From assembly GCA_963787415.1 (NCBI GenBank), contig CAWBCO010000003.1:496001-560000 (forward strand): a stretch of DNA of 64,000 nt, in the 5' to 3' direction. Position numbers and translations under genes: made by a program. Shown one piece after another: positions 58,876 to 64,000 of this stretch (position 1 is its first letter; each line of letters begins with the position of its first letter). The DNA is from CAVUWL01 sp963787415. GTDB taxonomy: Bacteria; Actinomycetota; Thermoleophilia; Solirubrobacterales; 70-9. The notes beneath the pieces were generated by a model. That model was not told the DNA's origin, made no database searches, and saw nothing but the letters and a program-made list of their open reading frames with translations.

Positions 58876-60175
58876 TCGAGGTGATCGGGGGCGGCGCAAG
58901 GTTGTAGTCATCGGTGCGGGGTTCGGCGGCGCCGCCGCCGCCCGCGCTCTGCGGAACGCCGATCTCGAGCTGACCTTGGTCGATAAGACCAACCACCACC
59001 TCTTCCAACCCTTGCTCTACCAGGTCGCCGCCGGCGGCCTCTCGGAGGGAGAGTGTGCGGCCACCACGCGCGCGATGGTGAAGCGCCAGTCAAACACGAC
59101 CGTCTTGATGGCCGAGGTGATTGGCATCGATGCCGGCCTCGGTCAAGTCAGACTTGACAGCGGGGAGCAGCTTTCCTACGACAGCCTGATCGTCGCCGCC
59201 GGAGCGGAGACCTCCTACTTCGGCCACGAGGAGTGGGCGGCGGTCGCTCCGGGGCTTAAGACGCTTAGCGATGCTCTCGGATTGCGGGACCGGATCTTTG
59301 GCGCCTTCGAGCAAGCCGAGCGGGCCACCGACCAAGCAACGCGGGAAGAATGGCTCAGCTTCGTTGTCGTCGGCGGCGGGCCGACCGGGGTCGAGGTAAG
59401 CGGGCAGCTGGCGATCCTGGCCCAACGAGCGCTGCGGGGGGATTTTCGGCGGATCGATACCACCAAAGCGAGTGTCGTTCTGATCGACGCCGGGCAGCGG
59501 GTGGTGCCAGCTTTCAAGGAGGAGCTCTCCGCCAAGGCAGCCAGGGCGCTTGCCTCCCTCGGCGTCGTGATTCGCGAGGGGGCCCTGGCGACCGCGATCG
59601 ATGAGCGCGGCATTGAGGTGAAGGTCGGAGACACCAGCGAGAGGATCTCGGCGCGCACCGTAATCTGGGCCGCCGGTGTGAAGGCTGCGGGACTCGCCGA
59701 AATCCTCGCCGCTGCCACCGGGGCAAAGACCGACCGTGGCGGCCGGATCGAGGTGGGGGAGGACTGCACCGTCTCCGGGCACCCTGCAATCTCGGTGATT
59801 GGGGACATGGCGTGCCATCTCGATCCCGAGGGCAAGCCGCTGCCGGGTCTGGCGACCGTCGCGATCCAGCAGGCACACCACGTCGCGAAGGCGATCAAGG
59901 CGGGCGAGGCAGGCGCCAGCACCCCGTTTCGATATCTGGACAAGGGCGCCCTTGCGGTGGTTGGGCGCGGTAAGGCTGTCTGTGAAATCCGCGGCCGCGG
60001 GATTTCGGGGCGCCTCGCCTTCTACATGTATCTCGCGATTCACCTCTACTACCTGAGCGGGGTCCTCGGCCATCGCATCGCGGTGCTGCGGTCTTGGATC
60101 GAGGCCCGCTTTGGGATCCGCGCGGAGCGGGTGATTGAGGCGGGCTTGCCGCGAAGCGACACGATCAAGGCCTGA
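58865..60175 (+). CDS. ndh: Type II NADH dehydrogenase
   Basis: 436 residues from GTG 58865, inside the end of the GMC gene; the longer frame from 58826 is less likely. Two Rossmann motifs: FAD 'KVVVIGAGFGGAAAARALRNADLELTLVDKTNHHLFQPLLYQVAAGGL' and NADH 'FVVVGGGPTGVEVSGQLAIL'. The quinone-site stretch 'LATVAIQQAHHVAKAI' and a C-terminal amphipathic region 'RLAFYMYLAIHLYYLSGVLGHRIAVL' for membrane association are typical of NDH-2. It moves electrons from NADH to menaquinone without pumping protons. Its position before cydAB suggests a short NADH-to-oxygen chain. Confidence 0.9.
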   Translation: MPTDRGDRGRRKVVVIGAGFGGAAAARALRNADLELTLVDKTNHHLFQPLLYQVAAGGLSEGECAATTRAMVKRQSNTTVLMAEVIGIDAGLGQVRLDSGEQLSYDSLIVAAGAETSYFGHEEWAAVAPGLKTLSDALGLRDRIFGAFEQAERATDQATREEWLSFVVVGGGPTGVEVSGQLAILAQRALRGDFRRIDTTKASVVLIDAGQRVVPAFKEELSAKAARALASLGVVIREGALATAIDERGIEVKVGDTSERISARTVIWAAGVKAAGLAEILAAATGAKTDRGGRIEVGEDCTVSGHPAISVIGDMACHLDPEGKPLPGLATVAIQQAHHVAKAIKAGEAGASTPFRYLDKGALAVVGRGKAVCEIRGRGISGRLAFYMYLAIHLYYLSGVLGHRIAVLRSWIEARFGIRAERVIEAGLPRSDTIKA

Positions 60176-60176
60176 C

Positions 60177-60362
60177 GTGAGCCTCCTCACAGCTCAGCAT
60201 CCGGATCATCTTTGCCAACGCGCAGCCGCGCTCATCGGTCTCTCTTTTCTACTTTCAAAAAAACCGGGAGGAAGCAGGAATGAAGCGCTCGCGCTGGAGC
60301 TTGGCCGGGCGGTGGATCAGCTTGCGCCGGTTGCGACGCTGAGCACCGGAGCGGTCAACTGA
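60177..60362 (+). CDS. Possible 61-residue ORF joining ndh and cydA
   Basis: GTG 60177 lies one base after the ndh stop, and its stop overlaps the cydA start (TGATG at 60360-60364). It encodes 61 residues with one short hydrophobic stretch (AAALIGLSFLLSKKP). In another frame, ATG 60280-60342 has a much better ribosome binding site (GGGAGGAAGCAGGA) and encodes a 20-residue Arg-rich peptide (MKRSRWSLAGRWISLRRLRR). Only one can be real; the first fits coupling to cydA, the second fits a leader peptide. Neither resembles CydX. Confidence 0.35.
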   Translation: MSLLTAQHPDHLCQRAAALIGLSFLLSKKPGGSRNEALALELGRAVDQLAPVATLSTGAVN

Positions 60363-61765
60363 TGACCAATGACCTAGCTCGCTGGCAGTTCGCGACGACC
60401 AGCATCTATCACTTTCTCTTCGTTCCAGTCACGATCGGACTGGCCTTCCTCGTCGCACTTCTACAGACCGCCTGGTATCGCACCGAGGACCCGCAGTACA
60501 AACGCCTCTGTCGGTTCTTTGGAACCCTGCTCGTCATCAACGTCGCCGTTGGAGTGGTCACCGGGCTGGTGCAGGAGTTTGAGTTTGGGATGAACTGGTC
60601 CGCCTACTCGCGCTTTGTCGGCAACGTGTTTGGTGCTCCCCTGGCGATGGAGGGCCTGGTGGCATTCTTTTTGGAGTCGACCTTCCTCGGCCTTTGGATC
60701 TTCGGCTGGGGGAGGCTTCCCAAAAGGGTTCACCTGGCCTGCATCTGGATGGTTTCGATCGGCACCATGCTCTCGGCGATGTTCATCCTCGCCGCCAACT
60801 CATGGATGCAGCATCCGGTCGGCTATACGCTCAACCACCACGGCCAGCCTGAACTGAACAACATCTGGGCGCTGTTCACCAACCCGACTTTCTTATGGGG
60901 ATATGTTCACGTGATCTTGGCCTCGCTGGTGACCGGCTCTCTGGTGATGCTCGCGGTCTGCGCCTGGCACCTGCGCAAAGGACGCGAGGTCAGCGCCTTT
61001 CACCAGGCCGGGAAACTTTCGGTACTGGTCTTGCTGCCGGCAATCATGATCCAAATGTTTGTCGGCAACAAGCTCGGTGAGATTGAGGCCAAGTATCAGC
61101 CGGCCAAGATCGCCGCCGCCGAGGCCCAGTGGAGCAACTGCCAGCCATGCTCGTTCTCGGTATTTCAAATTGGCGGCGGCAACAATGACCAAACGCCGAC
61201 CCAGCTGATCGCAATCCCACACCTGCTCTCGGTGCTAGCCACCGGAACCTTCAACGGCTCCGTGGAGGGGCTGAACGAACTGCAAAAGGAAGACGTGCGC
61301 AAATACGGACCCGGCAACTACGTCCCCGATGTCTTTATCCAATACTGGGCGATGCGGGTTATGGCCTACATCGGCTCGCTGATCGCGTTGTTGGCGCTGT
61401 GGGGAGCCTGGCTTGTGCACAAGGGCCGCCTGGCTGACTCAAAGTGGTTCCTGCGGGTCTCGCTGTGGGCCGTGGTGACGCCGATCCTGATGAACACTGC
61501 GGGCTGGTTGCTGACCGAGAGCGGGCGACAACCCTGGATCGTGCAGGGCCTCCTAAAGACGATCAATGCAAATTCTCCCTCGGTAAGCGCCACCGAGATC
61601 TGGATCAGCCTGATTGTCTTTGTCGCCCTCTACCTTGCGCTGGGGGCTGCCGACATCGTGCTGATGATGCGTTACTCGCGCAAGGGACTTGCCAATGAAG
61701 ACGATGATGAGGGCGTCTCCGCAGGGGCAGGTGGGACTTCGATCACGACGGCATTGACCTACTAG
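60362..61765 (+). CDS. cydA: Cytochrome bd quinol oxidase subunit I
   Basis: 467 residues, about nine membrane helices. The N-terminus 'LARWQFATTSIYHFLFVPVTIGLAFLVALLQT' has the high-spin heme His at residue 17. 'FLWGYVHVILASLVTGS' carries the b558 ligand His, and 'TESGRQPWIVQGLLKT' is the family signature. The Q-loop is of the short type. CydA binds hemes b558, b595 and d and oxidises quinol to reduce oxygen to water with high affinity. It is followed by cydB after 9 bp. cydDC, needed for assembly, is not in the window. Confidence 0.95.
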   Translation: MTNDLARWQFATTSIYHFLFVPVTIGLAFLVALLQTAWYRTEDPQYKRLCRFFGTLLVINVAVGVVTGLVQEFEFGMNWSAYSRFVGNVFGAPLAMEGLVAFFLESTFLGLWIFGWGRLPKRVHLACIWMVSIGTMLSAMFILAANSWMQHPVGYTLNHHGQPELNNIWALFTNPTFLWGYVHVILASLVTGSLVMLAVCAWHLRKGREVSAFHQAGKLSVLVLLPAIMIQMFVGNKLGEIEAKYQPAKIAAAEAQWSNCQPCSFSVFQIGGGNNDQTPTQLIAIPHLLSVLATGTFNGSVEGLNELQKEDVRKYGPGNYVPDVFIQYWAMRVMAYIGSLIALLALWGAWLVHKGRLADSKWFLRVSLWAVVTPILMNTAGWLLTESGRQPWIVQGLLKTINANSPSVSATEIWISLIVFVALYLALGAADIVLMMRYSRKGLANEDDDEGVSAGAGGTSITTALTY

Positions 61766-61774
61766 GAGTCAACC

Positions 61775-62824
61775 GTGCAACTTCACACAATCTGGTTCGT
61801 TTTGATCACGATCCTGTGGGTCGGATTCTTCGTCCTTGAGGGTTTTGACTTCGGGGTCGGCGCGCTTCAGATGATCGTCGGTAAAACCGACACCGAGCGC
61901 CGGGTCGCGATCAACACCATCGGTCCTTGGTGGGACGGCAACGAGGTCTGGTTGATCGTCGCCGGCGCGAGCATGTTTGCCGCCTTCCCGGGCTGGTATG
62001 CGACCATGTTCTCGGCCCTCTATCTCGCCCTTTTGCTGGTTCTGGCGGCCCTGATGGCGCGTGGCGTCGCGATTGAGTTCAAGGGCAGAAGCGATGATCC
62101 GCGCTGGCGTCGGGGCTGGACCTGGGTGATGGCGCTCGCCAGCCTGGCGATTCCGCTGCTGCTCGGCATCGGTCTCGGCGATCTGCTGGGCGGCCTGCCG
62201 ATCAACTCAAGCCATGAATTCAGCGGCAATTTCTTTGACCTGCTGACTCCCTACGGTCTGTGGACGGGCCTCACCCTGCTCGCCCTCTGCCTGCTTCACG
62301 GCGCCACGTTTTTGAAGCTGAGGACGACCGATCAGGTCCGCGAGCGAGCCCGTGCTCTCGCCCGCCCGCTCGGACTGGCGGCGATCGCGATGGTGGTTGG
62401 TTTTGTGATCTGGACCCGAAGCGTTGCGGGCGGCGCCCAGGTGCCCGGACCGGTTGAGGTCTTGGCGATCATCGCGGTCCTCTTCGCCGCGAGGCTGGCG
62501 ATCACCGACCACGATGGCCTGGCTTTCAGCGCCTCGGCGATCGCGATCGCCGCCACCGTCGGCTCGATCTTCATCGACCTCTACCCGAACCTGATGGTTT
62601 CCAGCACCAACGCCGCCTACAACCTGACTGTCAACAATTCCGCCTCGGGCTCCTACCCGCTCACGGTGATGACGATAGTCGCCGTCATCTTCTTGCCAAT
62701 CGTGCTGCTCTACCAGGGCTGGTCGTTTCACGTCTTCCGGGCTCGGGTCAGGGCCCCTGCGCCGAGCGCCGAGGCCCCACCTTCCACCAGGCCTGGTGCG
62801 CCACGGGCATCGCTTGATAGTTGA
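61775..62824 (+). CDS. cydB: Cytochrome bd quinol oxidase subunit II
   Basis: 349 residues with about eight membrane helices. Starts 'LHTIWFVLITILWVGFFVLEGFDFGVGALQ', the standard CydB opening. 'TIGPWWDGNEVWLIVAGASMFAAFPGWYATMFSALYLALLLVL' is the family signature. The protein partners CydA in the inner membrane. The C-terminal 30 residues are a Pro/Ala-rich cytoplasmic tail. It is the last gene of the zwf-to-cydB run; no terminator hairpin with a T-tract is obvious in 62825-62958. Confidence 0.95.
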   Translation: MQLHTIWFVLITILWVGFFVLEGFDFGVGALQMIVGKTDTERRVAINTIGPWWDGNEVWLIVAGASMFAAFPGWYATMFSALYLALLLVLAALMARGVAIEFKGRSDDPRWRRGWTWVMALASLAIPLLLGIGLGDLLGGLPINSSHEFSGNFFDLLTPYGLWTGLTLLALCLLHGATFLKLRTTDQVRERARALARPLGLAAIAMVVGFVIWTRSVAGGAQVPGPVEVLAIIAVLFAARLAITDHDGLAFSASAIAIAATVGSIFIDLYPNLMVSSTNAAYNLTVNNSASGSYPLTVMTIVAVIFLPIVLLYQGWSFHVFRARVRAPAPSAEAPPSTRPGAPRASLDS

Positions 62825-62958
62825 TCCCAACCAGGTCACCCTTTCGGGATGATGTTCCGACAGAGCCGGTGAGGGAGCCTGCTCAGACGCTATGAAGACA
62901 CCCTCATTGAGACGGTGGGATGGTTCGGAGCTGGTCGCGACCCGATCGGGGCATCACG

Positions 62959-64000
62959 ATGAACCCTGAGGGCAGCGCCTCATCGAGGTCGGGACACCCG
63001 CGGCTGGTAGCTGCACTGCTGATCCTCGCCACCTTGCTCACCTTCGTCGGGATCTTCTCGATCTGGATCAACCGCCAGGCGCTGAATACAGATGCCTGGG
63101 TCAATACCAGCGACAAGCTGCTCGAAAACAAGGCGGTCGAGAGCCAGCTTTCAAATTTCCTCGCCAACCAGCTCTTTGCAAACGTAAACGTCGAAGCCGA
63201 GCTGCAAAAAGCGCTACCGCCAAAACTCGCGCCGCTGGCCGGTCCTGCAGCCGGTGGCCTTCACCAGCTAGCCCCCCAGATCGCGGAAAAGGCCCTCTCG
63301 ACCCCCCAGGTTCAGGGCCTGTGGAGCGACGCCAATCGGGCGGCTCACGAAGCGCTTTTGAAAATCCTTGACGGAGGCGGTCCGGCCGTTTCGACCAGCG
63401 GCGGCGAAGTGACCCTCAACCTGGGTTCACTGGTCTCCCAGATTGGCGGACAGCTCGGAGTCGGCAACCTCGCCTCGAAAATCCCCGCCAACGCAGCCCA
63501 GCTGACGATTTTAAAGTCCAATCAACTCTCCACCGCGCAGAGCATCGCTCAGTTGATCAGGCGCCTGCCGATCGTCTTGTCTTTGCTCGTCTTGTTGGGG
63601 TTCAGCTTGGCCGTCTATCTCGCCGGCCCGCGCCGCCGCCAGGCCCTGCGCTCGGTTGGTTTCGGCTTCATTGTGGCCGGAGTGCTGGCCTTGATTGTTC
63701 GCTCTATCGCGGGAGGCTACGTGGTCGACGCGCTCGCCAAATCGGCTTCGGTGCGCCCCGCTGCCGAAGCGGTTTGGACGATCGGGACCTCTTTGCTGGT
63801 CACCGTCGCTTCCTCGACGATTGCTTTTGGGATCCTGCTGGTGATCGGTGCATGGCTTGCCGGCACCACAAGGCCCGCGGTCGCGCTTCGTCGCGAGGCC
63901 TCCCCCTATGTGCGCGAGCACCGGGCCGGAGCTTATGCAGTTGCCGGAGCGATTTTCCTGGCTCTGATTGCCTGGGCGCCGATCGCGGCCTTTCGCAAAC
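62959..64000 (+). CDS. Membrane protein of unknown function, cut by the window edge
   Basis: The frame is open from ATG 62959 to the last base, giving at least 347 residues. After a short polar start, one helix (LVAALLILATLLTFVGIFSIWIN) precedes an extracellular domain of about 170 residues, 'TDAWVNTSDKLLENKAVESQLSNFLANQLFANVNVEAELQKALPPKLAPLAGPAAGGLHQLAP', then at least four more helices. The domain-between-helices layout with 'NTDAWV...LLENKAV' is one I have seen in actinobacterial conserved membrane proteins without assigned function. It begins 134 bp after cydB. The C-terminus lies outside the window. Confidence 0.8.
   Translation, partial: MNPEGSASSRSGHPRLVAALLILATLLTFVGIFSIWINRQALNTDAWVNTSDKLLENKAVESQLSNFLANQLFANVNVEAELQKALPPKLAPLAGPAAGGLHQLAPQIAEKALSTPQVQGLWSDANRAAHEALLKILDGGGPAVSTSGGEVTLNLGSLVSQIGGQLGVGNLASKIPANAAQLTILKSNQLSTAQSIAQLIRRLPIVLSLLVLLGFSLAVYLAGPRRRQALRSVGFGFIVAGVLALIVRSIAGGYVVDALAKSASVRPAAEAVWTIGTSLLVTVASSTIAFGILLVIGAWLAGTTRPAVALRREASPYVREHRAGAYAVAGAIFLALIAWAPIAAFRK

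Noticed and set aside
59090..60190. 366-codon minus-strand frame opposite ndh
   Set aside because: Shadow frame; the sense gene has both Rossmann motifs and the expected C-terminus.

Overview
The window comes from a GC-rich actinobacterium, most likely class Thermoleophilia (Solirubrobacterales or a relative). The evidence is a complete coenzyme F420 gene set (FO synthase, CofC, CofD, CofE, F420:NADPH oxidoreductase), many overlapping GTG/ATG starts, and a large secretome of the kind I associate with that group: the leader KRLRGKLTYANVTATLALFL, C-terminal Lys/Cys tails, and FnIII-like 'TVNPNG...YxFEWGLTTxYG' repeats. The assignment rests on recognised motifs, not on a 16S gene.

Layout. 0-5.4 kb: YgfZ; a divergent DtxR/MntR-type regulator with the Nramp Mn transporter it probably controls; two small unknown genes; a ThiY-like lipoprotein; an aquaporin. 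5.4-13.5 kb: F420 region. fbiC (FO synthase, fused CofG-CofH) is frameshifted. A Fic gene lies between fbiC and a decayed second copy of the fbiC 3' end. A Zn alcohol dehydrogenase and the convergent operon npdG-cofD-cofC-cofE follow. 13.5-19.6 kb: SDR, HMG-CoA lyase, acyl-CoA carboxylase beta subunit and, convergent, acetoacetyl-CoA synthetase, together looking like leucine/ketone-body catabolism. 19.6-36.6 kb: an accessory stretch bounded by tRNA-Leu(CAA), tRNA-Leu(UAG) and tRNA-Trp. It is rich in secreted proteins and contains an hsdM fragment, an MFS exporter, a tRNA-Leu 3'-end remnant, a YVTN beta-propeller/PKD/Ig-like protein and a CotH-kinase/Ig-like protein that shares nearly identical 300-bp repeats with it.

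36.6-51.8 kb: TetR-MNT nucleotidyltransferase-small protein operon, enoyl-CoA hydratase, alpha/beta hydrolase with Cys in the nucleophile elbow, FAD oxidoreductase plus Ddn-like F420 enzyme, EamA/CGNR divergent pair around a strong palindrome, further secreted proteins, quinone oxidoreductase, ArsR-SRPBCC pair, a frameshifted DUF5996 gene and an SMP-30 lactonase-like protein. 52.2-64 kb: ClC transporter, then a tightly packed series zwf - GH15 - GMC oxidoreductase - NDH-2 - small ORF - cydA - cydB, which together could oxidise sugars and pass electrons to oxygen through a bd oxidase. A membrane-protein gene runs off the right edge.

The strongest candidates for undescribed biology are the CotH-kinase/beta-propeller pair with concerted-evolving Ig repeats, the shared two-cysteine lysine-rich C-terminal tail on secreted proteins, and the Fic gene flanked by duplicated fbiC 3' sequence. 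No CRISPR array, rRNA or intact transposase was seen.
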